15,178 nt of DNA. It comes from MGBC108787 sp964591225 (lineage in GTDB: Bacteria; Bacillota_I; Bacilli_A; RF39; UBA660). The notes under the pieces are model-generated. The model did no database searches. It was not told the DNA's origin and saw nothing but the letters and a program-made list of their open reading frames with translations. A program made the position numbers and the translations under genes. Positions 7,111 to 14,532 of this stretch are shown one piece after another; position 1 is the first letter of the stretch, and every line of letters starts with the position of its first letter. The stretch spans positions 1-15,178 of the forward strand of contig CAZQAO010000022.1 of the NCBI GenBank assembly GCA_964591225.1, in the 5' to 3' direction.

Positions 7111-8508
7111 ATGGACAATAATGTAAATAACAATGGAAATCAAAATGTAACCGGGTCTACCCAAAATGGGATGAGTTCACCTAATACAGTAGAAAATCCG
7201 ATAAATACACCAGTTGAAAATAATACACCAAACAATATTGGTGGCGAAGCAAATAAGGTAGTAGAGCAACCAGCTCCTTCTATGCCAATTAATAATACTA
7301 CGACGTTTGAAACACTAGCTAATGCTAATCCCACTAATACGGCGAATACTCCTGCTACTCCAAGTGCCCCTACACCAAGCACTCCCGTAATGGAAACTAT
7401 TCCGGATGCTGCCCCAAGTACACCTAGTACGCCGCCAACGAGTACTCCAAGTACTTCTAATGAAGTGCCTCCGGTAACACCTGAACCAACTGTTAATCCG
7501 GTACCACCGACCACTCCAACTTCAACACCAATTCCTGATAATTTTAATGCCGTACCAGTACCACCAACGATGCCAACAGAAGAACCTAAAAAGAAAAAAA
7601 GTAATAAAAAGACTTTGCTAGTTGTTTTAATTATCGTTTTAATTGCTGCTATTGGTTTTGGAGTTTATTATTTCTTACATAATGCTAATACGACAGTTAC
7701 CAATGCTAATATTGCAACGAAAGATGTTCATTTAGAACTAGGAGAGGTCTTATCAACGGAATTAGATGATTATGCAACAATTACTGGGTATGACAAACAA
7801 AATTGTTCTTTAGATACCAGTGAAGTGGAAAGTGATAGTGTCGGTGCTTATTCTTATACCATCACTTGTGGAGCTAATTCCCAACAAGGTTCAGTAATAA
7901 TTGATGATACTACTAAACCAGAGGTTCAAACGAAAACAACCACTTTAATGCCTAATGCTACTATTAAACCAGAAGATTTTATTGAAAGCTGTATCGATGC
8001 CTCATCTTGTGTTTATGCTTTTAGCGATGAAGCTACCGTTTTACAAAATGTTCAAAATATCGGCGAATATGATGTGGAATTAACAGTTACCGACGAATAC
8101 GATAATACGACAATAGTAACTGCGAAGATGGTTATATCTAATGAAGCACCAGTGCGTTATTTAACTTGTCTAAGCCCTAGTGAAAACGTGGATGAAATCT
8201 ATGCTACCTTGACAAATGAGTATAAATTTGGTATAACAAGTACTAACCAATTCTTTGATGTTACAGAGAAATCGAATTTTCATTTCGATGATAAAGAAGA
8301 TTATAATAAAGTAGTAGAAGATTATGATCAAACTAAAGGAATTTATAATAAGATTGGTAAGGCTGTTTTCGATGATGTCAATCAATCTATTCAAATTACA
8401 GCTGCAAAAAGCTTACAAGAATTAGAGGGGGAATTAGGTAATCCTTTAAGCAATGATATGAATGCAATTCAAATGATTTTGACAATGAATAGTTATACTT
8501 GTGAATAA
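7111..8508 (+). CDS. Single-pass membrane protein, Pro/Thr-rich N-terminus, Ig-like ectodomain
   Basis: A 465-residue protein of unknown function. Residues 1-158 are low-complexity Asn/Pro/Thr/Ser, with repeated TPSTP-like steps around 80-145. KKKKSNKK (160-167) precedes a hydrophobic helix (168-189), so by the positive-inside rule the N-terminus is cytoplasmic and the rest is outside. The ectodomain (190-465) looks beta-rich. Its middle (about 265-343, with DDTTKPEV, NIGEYDVELTVTDEYDN and TIVTAKMVIS) resembles bacterial Ig-like/DUF5011 repeats. Six cysteines occur only outside, in pairs by spacing (232/253, 294/300, 353/464), which fits disulfides. There is no sorting motif. The start is fixed by the AAAGGGGA site; an ATG at 7104 is out of frame. 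The M60 gene follows after 42 bases with no clear terminator, so the two may be co-transcribed. Confidence 0.85.
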   Translation: MDNNVNNNGNQNVTGSTQNGMSSPNTVENPINTPVENNTPNNIGGEANKVVEQPAPSMPINNTTTFETLANANPTNTANTPATPSAPTPSTPVMETIPDAAPSTPSTPPTSTPSTSNEVPPVTPEPTVNPVPPTTPTSTPIPDNFNAVPVPPTMPTEEPKKKKSNKKTLLVVLIIVLIAAIGFGVYYFLHNANTTVTNANIATKDVHLELGEVLSTELDDYATITGYDKQNCSLDTSEVESDSVGAYSYTITCGANSQQGSVIIDDTTKPEVQTKTTTLMPNATIKPEDFIESCIDASSCVYAFSDEATVLQNVQNIGEYDVELTVTDEYDNTTIVTAKMVISNEAPVRYLTCLSPSENVDEIYATLTNEYKFGITSTNQFFDVTEKSNFHFDDKEDYNKVVEDYDQTKGIYNKIGKAVFDDVNQSIQITAAKSLQELEGELGNPLSNDMNAIQMILTMNSYTCE

Positions 8509-8556
8509 AGAATATTTTCTTCGATTAAATAAATAAATCTGAGGGGGTTTATGGTA

Positions 8557-11500
8557 ATGAAAAGAAAACATGTAATTTTTACTGGTATCAGTATCTTAGT
8601 AGGAGTGGCTTTAGTCTTTGTTTTATATACAGTTATGGCTTCAACGCCAACTGAAAGTTATTATAAGACGACTAATCCACCAGAGTTTTATGGTTTAACT
8701 AAAGCAACTATTCAGGTAGGGGATGATTTTTCATTAAGAGACGTTCGTTACCGGTTGTTTGCCAAAGATTTTGAAGATGGTGATTTAACTGATAAAATAG
8801 TAGCTAGTTCGAATGTTAATACAAATGTAGCAGGTACTTATAATATCCATTATCAAGTAACTGATAGTCATAATAATACGACGACAAAAGATGTTCCAAT
8901 TACAGTAGTAAATAATAAAAATCAAAATCGTTATTATGAACGAACTATGTATACTTTGCCATCAGTATGGAATATGGCTTTAGCAGGAACTAATCGGGGT
9001 AATAACGATGATCGTCAAATTCTAGGCTTTTATATGGAAGCCGGTTCTACGATGTATCTTAAAAGAGTAAGTGCTGATAAAGATTTAACAGTTACTTATT
9101 TAAATAATGATTCTGCAACAGAAAGTAGTTTTATTTTAAAAGCTGATAGTAATGAAAAACTAGCTATCAACTCTCCTTATAATGGCGTTCCTTTTGTTAA
9201 AACTTTATATGAAACAGATACTCCGGTCGTTATTGGTATTGAAATTGCTAATAATGAGAAGATTCATAAATTGCCATATTATTACTATCATGATAATGAA
9301 CAAGCTTTCTTTACTTACTGGAAATCGCTTCCAAATAGTTATGGAGTTATTGATAATAAAAGTACAATGACTTTACTACCTTATGGCGATCAAGATAAAT
9401 TAGTAAATTATTATGGCAATTGTCATCATAGTTTAGATGAATACTTAGAATACTGGGATGACGTAATGGATCAATATGATGAATTCTTAGGTTTAGAATA
9501 TGATCCAATAGATCCTATTGACCAAAATGTTAAAACTAAATATTTCTTTAAAGCTAATGCCCATGGTGCCGGAGCAGCTTACTATGCTGGGGACCACGTC
9601 GGAATTAATTCTGCTAGTGCAGCTAGTTTATTTGAACAAAACTGGGGTGGTTTACACGAAGTAGGTCATGGTTATCAAGGTAGCTTAGGTTCAACCGGAA
9701 TGGGCTTAGGAGAAGTTTCTAATAACATATTAGGTCACTATGTCCAAATGAATTATTATGACCAAATTTATGATTATCAAAACTATTGGTTAGGAAATGT
9801 CGCTGGAGTAGAACAAGCTTATAACGAAGAACGCCGAATGGGTATTCCGATGAATTCCTTAGAAGTTAAAGAAAGATTATATGTATTAATTAACTTATTA
9901 GATACTTATGATCCAAAACAAACTTATGCAGAAATTAATAAAATATGGCGTCGAGCTCGCCAAGAAGGTCGAACTTTAAATAACCAAGATGCTTATGTAG
10001 AAGCTTTCGCTTCTTTGTATAATGTTAATGTTATTCCTTACTTTGAATCATGGGGGGCTCCGGTACAAGATCGTTTAAAAAAAGAATTAGCTAACTTACC
10101 GGTCTTATCAACTCTAGGAGATATTGTTACTGATCCTACTCATGCGAGTGATGCTAAAAATGCATTAAATAAAGAAGGTATATTTAGTCTTGTTACTAAT
10201 CAAGAAGTAGCTAGTTTAGGAATGACTAGCCATACTACGATGCAATTAAATATTGATAATATGAATGAAATAATGGGTAAAAAAGTAGTTGTAACCAACA
10301 ATGAAAATTATACTCAAGAAATAATTATAACTGGTAATACTATTTCTTTATCAGATATTCCCATTGGGGCTTATGAAGTAATTTTACCAGTTCCTAAAAC
10401 TAATATATATGAATATTCAAAGTACAATTATATTATGGTTAGTGATACCGATACTTTTTATACTTTTGATTATCTTAATAAAGTAGATTCCGTTAGTGAT
10501 TTTCTAGCTTTAGATGACATTATTAAACTAAATGGGTTAGGAGATTGGACTTTTGCTCAAATTACATTTGACGATGGCAATATTAATATTAAGAATAATA
10601 GTGGTCAACCTCATTCTTACTTTAATGATAATTTATATGCGGAAATAAAAGTTTTAGATTTAGAAGGAACAGTTGTCTATCACCAAATTTATTTAGGTGA
10701 CACTTCTTATTCTGCTAGTCAAGAAACCATTCCTTATGTTAATGGTTATAAAATTATCATTACTCATAAAGAAGCTCCTAGTCGGTTAAAAATAACTTCT
10801 CAATTCTTACAACAAGAAGAAAGTAATTTAACTAAGAATGATGACTCTGAAAATGTCTATATTATTGGTAAATATGGTTTATATCAAAATACTGAAGCCG
10901 AATCATATAATCACTATCAAGAAAAAATAGATAGTTATGCCCAAAAATTAACAGATACTTTATCAGAACAAGAAATCAGTCATAAAGAAGAGGCTATTCA
11001 AGAAAAAAGAGTTTTATATAATAGTATTATATATTTAAATGATCCCGAGAAAAGTCATTATTTAGAAAAATATCGTTATATATACAATGGTAGTGCTCCT
11101 ATATTAGAGCAAGATATATATACTTATTCGCAAAATGATTTTATTAATTTTTATCTTTTAGATTTAGGATCAGATTTAGAAGATGGTAAATTCCAATTAA
11201 CACCAGAAAACTTTAAATATCAAGAATTACCTTTAGATCAAACGAGTCGCCCAGCAGCTGGAATGCATATGTTAGCTTATGAATTAACTGATTCCGATGG
11301 TAATAAAACGAGTGGGGTTATTACCGTTCATATTTTAGAAGCGGCCGCTCCAGCTCTTCCAGAATCATCATTACCAAGTGGGGATTCATTAGTAGTTCAA
11401 AGTAAACCAACGCATTCTAGTCATCAAAGTACTTCTAGTAAAAATAATAATCATTATCAAAATAATAATACTACTCAAGTAGAGGATAGTGAGAATACTT

Positions 11501-11706
11501 TAGAACCAGATACGGGTGATAAACCTATAGAAGGGCAAGAATCTCCGACGAAAAAACCGACTCCAAGTAAACAAAAGCCTGAAGAAGAACAACCCGCTGA
11601 AGATATTGTCGAACAACAACCGAAAAAATGGATTGTCGTGGAAACAGTACTAGCTGTTTCATTAGTAGTAGGAATTATGGTTGCCAGTAAACAACTTAGA
11701 AAATAA
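8557..11706 (+). CDS. M60-family (enhancin-like) mucin-active metallopeptidase
   Basis: A 1049-residue surface zinc peptidase. ATGs occur at 8551 and 8557; AGGGGG at 8542-8547 is 3 and 9 bases away respectively, so the second is preferred. Counting from the upstream ATG, the order is: signal/anchor helix 8-30; Ig-like/DUF5011-type domain 47-119; M60 beta region 130-245; catalytic region 250-515 with HEVGH at 369-373 (Glu370) and Glu388 as likely third ligand, matching HExxH(8-28)E; beta domain about 545-612; PF03272-like mucin/carbohydrate-binding module 655-750 (NGLGDWTFAQITFDD, QPHSYF, EAPSRL); helical segment 785-830; Ig-like domain 850-929; Ser/Asn/Pro/Glu-rich stalk 931-1025; membrane helix 1027-1046; tail KQLRK. 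M60 enzymes cleave O-glycosylated mucins. The stalk holds LEPDTG (984-989), but about 40 residues from the helix, so anchoring by the helix is more likely than by sortase. Confidence 0.93.
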   Translation: MKRKHVIFTGISILVGVALVFVLYTVMASTPTESYYKTTNPPEFYGLTKATIQVGDDFSLRDVRYRLFAKDFEDGDLTDKIVASSNVNTNVAGTYNIHYQVTDSHNNTTTKDVPITVVNNKNQNRYYERTMYTLPSVWNMALAGTNRGNNDDRQILGFYMEAGSTMYLKRVSADKDLTVTYLNNDSATESSFILKADSNEKLAINSPYNGVPFVKTLYETDTPVVIGIEIANNEKIHKLPYYYYHDNEQAFFTYWKSLPNSYGVIDNKSTMTLLPYGDQDKLVNYYGNCHHSLDEYLEYWDDVMDQYDEFLGLEYDPIDPIDQNVKTKYFFKANAHGAGAAYYAGDHVGINSASAASLFEQNWGGLHEVGHGYQGSLGSTGMGLGEVSNNILGHYVQMNYYDQIYDYQNYWLGNVAGVEQAYNEERRMGIPMNSLEVKERLYVLINLLDTYDPKQTYAEINKIWRRARQEGRTLNNQDAYVEAFASLYNVNVIPYFESWGAPVQDRLKKELANLPVLSTLGDIVTDPTHASDAKNALNKEGIFSLVTNQEVASLGMTSHTTMQLNIDNMNEIMGKKVVVTNNENYTQEIIITGNTISLSDIPIGAYEVILPVPKTNIYEYSKYNYIMVSDTDTFYTFDYLNKVDSVSDFLALDDIIKLNGLGDWTFAQITFDDGNINIKNNSGQPHSYFNDNLYAEIKVLDLEGTVVYHQIYLGDTSYSASQETIPYVNGYKIIITHKEAPSRLKITSQFLQQEESNLTKNDDSENVYIIGKYGLYQNTEAESYNHYQEKIDSYAQKLTDTLSEQEISHKEEAIQEKRVLYNSIIYLNDPEKSHYLEKYRYIYNGSAPILEQDIYTYSQNDFINFYLLDLGSDLEDGKFQLTPENFKYQELPLDQTSRPAAGMHMLAYELTDSDGNKTSGVITVHILEAAAPALPESSLPSGDSLVVQSKPTHSSHQSTSSKNNNHYQNNNTTQVEDSENTLEPDTGDKPIEGQESPTKKPTPSKQKPEEEQPAEDIVEQQPKKWIVVETVLAVSLVVGIMVASKQLRK

Positions 11707-11717
11707 GTTGTTTTTTT
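11689..11717 (+). terminator. Rho-independent terminator of the M60 gene
   Basis: AAACAACTTA (11689-11698), loop GAAAA, TAAGTTGTTT (11704-11713): a perfect 10-pair stem running into seven T (11711-11717). The left arm is coding sequence for the last residues, and the right arm starts with the TAA stop. Confidence 0.88.
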
Positions 11718-11735
11718 CTGCTTTTCACATATAGT
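11708..11735 (+). promoter_or_regulatory. Possible promoter of the glycosyltransferase gene
   Basis: TTGTTT (11708-11713), a 16-base spacer and TATAGT (11730-11735), just after the terminator hairpin. The transcript would start near 11742, leaving almost no leader before the ATG at 11752, so the ribosome site would be at the very 5' end. Weak call. Confidence 0.22.
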
Positions 11736-11751
11736 TATCATGGAGGATATT

Positions 11752-12849
11752 ATGAAACAGTTAAAAGTATATGTGTATGCGATTGCTAAAAACGAAAGTA
11801 AATATGTCGAAACGTATGTTAAAAGTATGAGTGAAGCCGATGGCATTTATGTCTTAGATACTGGTTCTACAGATGATACGGTCGATAAGTTAAAAAAATT
11901 AGGAGTACATGTTAAAAAAGAAATATTACAACCATTTCGGTTTGATGATGCCAGAAATCTTTCTTTAGCTATGGTTCCTAGTGATGCCGATATTTGTGTT
12001 TGTACCGATTTTGATGAAGAATTTGAAGCGGGATGGCGCGAAAAATTAGAAAAAGTATGGTTAGCCGAAAATCCTACTCGAGTTGAATATTTATATAACT
12101 GGAATTTTGATCAATATAATCATCCTGCTACTACTTTCTATATTTCCAAAATTCATAAAAGACACGCTTATTGTTGGTATCATCCTGTACATGAAGTATT
12201 AAAATGTTTACAAAAAACTGAAAAAAGTGTTATTGCAGAAGGTATTGTCTTAAATCATCATCAAGATTTTACGAAAAAAAGAAGTTCTTATCTCCCCTTA
12301 TTAGAACTATCTGTTAAAGAAGATCCTACAGATGATCGCAATATGCATTATTTAGGCAGAGAATATATGTATTATGAACGCTATAATGAATGTATTGATA
12401 CGTTAATAAAACATTTAAACTTAGAAACTAGTACGTGGAAAGATGAAAGAGCAGCTTCAATGCGTTTTATAGCTAGATCTTATCAAGGATTAAATCGTTT
12501 TGATGAAGCGAAGATGTGGTTAGAAAAAGCTATCAAAGAAGCTCCTTATTTACGGGAGGGATACGTCGAATTAGCTACTATTTATTATCATGAACAAAAT
12601 TATACCCAAGCTTATAAATATTTAAAAGAAGCTAGTATGATTAAAACTAAACCTAAAACTTATATTAATGAAGAATTTAGCTGGAATGCCTATTTTTACG
12701 ATTTATTTAGTGTCGTTTCCTTTCAAGTAGGGGACAAAACTGGGGCTTTAGAAAATGCTCGTATTGCTTTAGAAATGAATCCCGAAGAAGAAAGAATTAA
12801 AAAGAACTTAGAATGGATGCAAAATGAACAAAAAAAGTCTGAAAATTAA
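11752..12849 (+). CDS. Family 2-type glycosyltransferase with C-terminal TPR repeats
   Basis: A 365-residue cytoplasmic protein. Of two in-frame ATGs (11740 and 11752), the second is preferred because GGAGGA (11742-11747) overlaps the first and is correctly spaced from the second. The GT-A domain spans about 1-175: YAIAKNESKYVETYV at the start, VLDTGSTDDTVD (34-45) for nucleotide-sugar binding, FRFDDARNLSL, and CTDFDEEF with a DxD-like DFD at 86-88 for the metal. WYHPVHEVLK (142-151) is typical of this subgroup. Helical TPR-like repeats follow (about 196-229, 233-266, 267-300, 316-349), with DEAKMWLEKAIKEAP as a clear example. The layout resembles SunS-like and other GT2-TPR enzymes that can glycosylate peptides. 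A protein acceptor here is inference; a wall-polymer role is equally possible. Confidence 0.9.
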   Translation: MKQLKVYVYAIAKNESKYVETYVKSMSEADGIYVLDTGSTDDTVDKLKKLGVHVKKEILQPFRFDDARNLSLAMVPSDADICVCTDFDEEFEAGWREKLEKVWLAENPTRVEYLYNWNFDQYNHPATTFYISKIHKRHAYCWYHPVHEVLKCLQKTEKSVIAEGIVLNHHQDFTKKRSSYLPLLELSVKEDPTDDRNMHYLGREYMYYERYNECIDTLIKHLNLETSTWKDERAASMRFIARSYQGLNRFDEAKMWLEKAIKEAPYLREGYVELATIYYHEQNYTQAYKYLKEASMIKTKPKTYINEEFSWNAYFYDLFSVVSFQVGDKTGALENARIALEMNPEEERIKKNLEWMQNEQKKSEN

Positions 12850-12862
12850 TTTTTTTCAGGCT
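12830..12862 (-). terminator. Shared terminator between convergent glycosyltransferase and sortase genes
   Basis: AGTCTGAAAA (12836-12845), loop of 7, TTTTCAGGCT (12853-12862): a 10-pair stem with one wobble position. Read on the minus strand it is followed by seven T (complement of 12836-12830), so it is a proper terminator for the sortase gene. On the plus strand the T-rich loop side is less favourable, so termination of the glycosyltransferase is weaker. The stop codons of both genes (12847-12849 and 12858-12856) lie inside it. Confidence 0.7.
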
Positions 12863-14397
12863 ATTAATTTGGCATGAATTACTAAACGTTGATTTTCTCC
12901 GGTACAAGTAGATAAAGTTAATATTTTATCTCCCGGTTTAACTTCGACATTAAAATCAGTAATACTTCTTTTCGTAATTAAATTAACAAAATCAGTAAAT
13001 TCTTGATCATTAGCAAAATAAGTTTTTAAATAATCTTTAGTTTTATCTACTTTATAAATAGAAAATATTTGATATTTCATACTTTCATAAATGGTATCAA
13101 AAGAAATAATTAAATTTTCTGAATTAGAATACCAATCTTTTTTATAAGCTTTAGTAAGAGAACCAAACATAACACTACTATAATACATATTATGACCATA
13201 AATAATTGTATTACTATCTAAATTATATAAAGAATTACGATAATCCATAAATATCCAGCCATTTTTATCTGATTCTTTATATAAATTATGTTTTAAATAA
13301 TAATCATTATTATTAGTTTGAACTACGGGATAATCAACATTAGTATTATTTACTTTTAACCAGCCAATAACATCCGGATTAATAGCAAATAGAGAAGACA
13401 GATAAGTATTTTTAATAACATGATCTTCTTTTTCTTGTTCAGCTTCATTCGGATTAGTTTCTTCAATGGTCTTTTTAACATTTTCTTGAATTGACGTAAC
13501 TTCATTCAAAGAAGCATAATTACTAATTCCTACATAACTAATAATACTTATTACAATAGCAATTAATAAAACTCCACATATTTTTAAAGTATTAACAATT
13601 ACTTGTTGAAAAATATTACTTTTTAAATAATCTAAAGAATATACTAATTCAATTTTTAACTTATATTTTTTTAATTTATGATTTAATTTTTTTAAATAAT
13701 CAATTGTTTTAATATCATGAATATTTTCATAGACTAAAATCTTAATATTTTTAATTTTATTTTTAATAAGCGTAGCTAAAATAGTTTCTAAATCTTTTTT
13801 ATTAAATATATCTAAGTGAATAGTTTTTAAATATTTATTTAAATTACAAAAAGCAACAAAGTCATCTTCATCTTCCATTGTAAATTCTTTGGAAATATGA
13901 ATATTCATTTTATAATAAATTTTAGAAAAATTAGTTAAATTATTACTTTGCATAAAATGGCTAGGATAAAAAATCTCATCCCGAGATTCTGAACGGATTC
14001 CGGCTTTATCTAATAATTCAATCATAAAGTTTTGAATATAATTAGCTTCTAAATAATTAATATATTTATTTTCAATTACTTTTTCATAGATAGCAAAAGG
14101 TAAAGTAGCATTTTCGCGAATACAAATTGCAGTAATATAAGAATTTTTCTTAAATAAATCAATTAATAATAAGCAAATTTCATTGGTTTCAAATACCGCC
14201 CGGTAGATATTTTTTTCAGCACATATCTCTTGGAGAAAAGCGGAAACCATCTTGGCATTTTCGACAATATAGGTTTCACTAAAAGTAAGTTCATTGTTAG
14301 AAATAATATTAGTATCGGATAAACTGGGGGAAAAAGCAGATTCTTTATAATAGAATTGAAGGGAATCTTGGCTGATACATATTTGAATTTTCTGCAT
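12856..14397 (-). CDS. Class B-type sortase with large cytoplasmic N-terminal region
   Basis: A 513-residue membrane transpeptidase, about twice the usual class B length. The C-terminal sortase domain (about 335-513) has FAINPDVIGWLKVNNTNVDY (337-356), PVVQTNNNDYYLKHNLY, the catalytic His402 in IIYGHNM, Cys498 in TLSTC, and Arg504 in the NQRLVIHAKL strand: all three catalytic residues are present. One membrane helix (about 271-291) precedes an acidic linker (about 300-330). The first 270 residues have no signal peptide, look alpha/beta with Leu/Ile/Lys-rich repeats (LKTIHLDIFNKKDLETILAT, IKNIKILVYENIHDIKTID), and contain scattered unpaired cysteines, as expected inside the cell. I do not recognise that region. 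GGTGGTG precedes the ATG. The likely client is the divergent NPQTG protein at 14533. Confidence 0.92.
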   Translation of the reverse strand: MQKIQICISQDSLQFYYKESAFSPSLSDTNIISNNELTFSETYIVENAKMVSAFLQEICAEKNIYRAVFETNEICLLLIDLFKKNSYITAICIRENATLPFAIYEKVIENKYINYLEANYIQNFMIELLDKAGIRSESRDEIFYPSHFMQSNNLTNFSKIYYKMNIHISKEFTMEDEDDFVAFCNLNKYLKTIHLDIFNKKDLETILATLIKNKIKNIKILVYENIHDIKTIDYLKKLNHKLKKYKLKIELVYSLDYLKSNIFQQVIVNTLKICGVLLIAIVISIISYVGISNYASLNEVTSIQENVKKTIEETNPNEAEQEKEDHVIKNTYLSSLFAINPDVIGWLKVNNTNVDYPVVQTNNNDYYLKHNLYKESDKNGWIFMDYRNSLYNLDSNTIIYGHNMYYSSVMFGSLTKAYKKDWYSNSENLIISFDTIYESMKYQIFSIYKVDKTKDYLKTYFANDQEFTDFVNLITKRSITDFNVEVKPGDKILTLSTCTGENQRLVIHAKLIA

Positions 14398-14426
14398 TTT
14401 TTCACCACCATTTCTATTCTTACTTT

Positions 14427-14432
14427 ATTATA
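14427..14432 (-). promoter_or_regulatory. Possible -10 box for the sortase gene
   Basis: The minus strand reads TATAAT here, about 30 bases before the sortase ATG. TTGTGT lies upstream, but only 13 bases away, too close for a standard -35, so only the -10 is proposed. Confidence 0.33.
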
Positions 14433-14486
14433 ATAACATATATTTACACAAATTTTAAAAAAATATGTAGATTTTATGAATTTTTA

Positions 14487-14495
14487 TGCTATAAT
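14487..14495 (+). promoter_or_regulatory. Extended -10 promoter of the NPQTG surface-protein gene
   Basis: TGCTATAAT is a TG-N plus perfect TATAAT, the extended -10 pattern that can work without a good -35; none is evident at 16-17 bases. The transcript would begin near 14502, giving a leader of about 30 bases with AGAGGTA before the ATG at 14533. A second similar box (CATAAT, 14501-14506) follows. Confidence 0.5.
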
Positions 14496-14532
14496 TAGGA
14501 CATAATATAAGTAAAATAGAAAGAGGTATATC

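Noticed and set aside
7140..7514. 124-residue Gly/Val-rich frame on the minus strand
   Set aside because: It is the antisense image of the Pro/Thr-rich repeats of the 7111 gene, with no ribosome site.
8170..8394. 74-residue Ile/Phe-rich minus-strand frame resembling a membrane protein
   Set aside because: Reverse of the Asp/Glu/Lys/Asn-rich end of the 7111 gene, which naturally reads as hydrophobic; no start signal.
8479..8507. TTGACA with TGAATA 17 bases later, a possible promoter for the M60 gene
   Set aside because: The -35 is perfect but the -10 is poor and it lies within the coding end of the 7111 gene; a chance match is as likely.
8508..8521. AAGAA-TATT-TTCTT hairpin after the 7111 gene
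   Set aside because: A five-pair, all A/T-rich stem without a T-run; too weak to call a terminator.
11466..11530. LEPDTG in the M60 stalk as a sortase signal
   Set aside because: It is about 40 residues from the membrane helix, whereas sorting motifs sit immediately before it; kept only as a question in the findings.
14163..14411. 82-residue minus-strand frame over the sortase start
   Set aside because: It is out of frame within the sortase N-terminal region, which continues in one uninterrupted frame to the catalytic domain.
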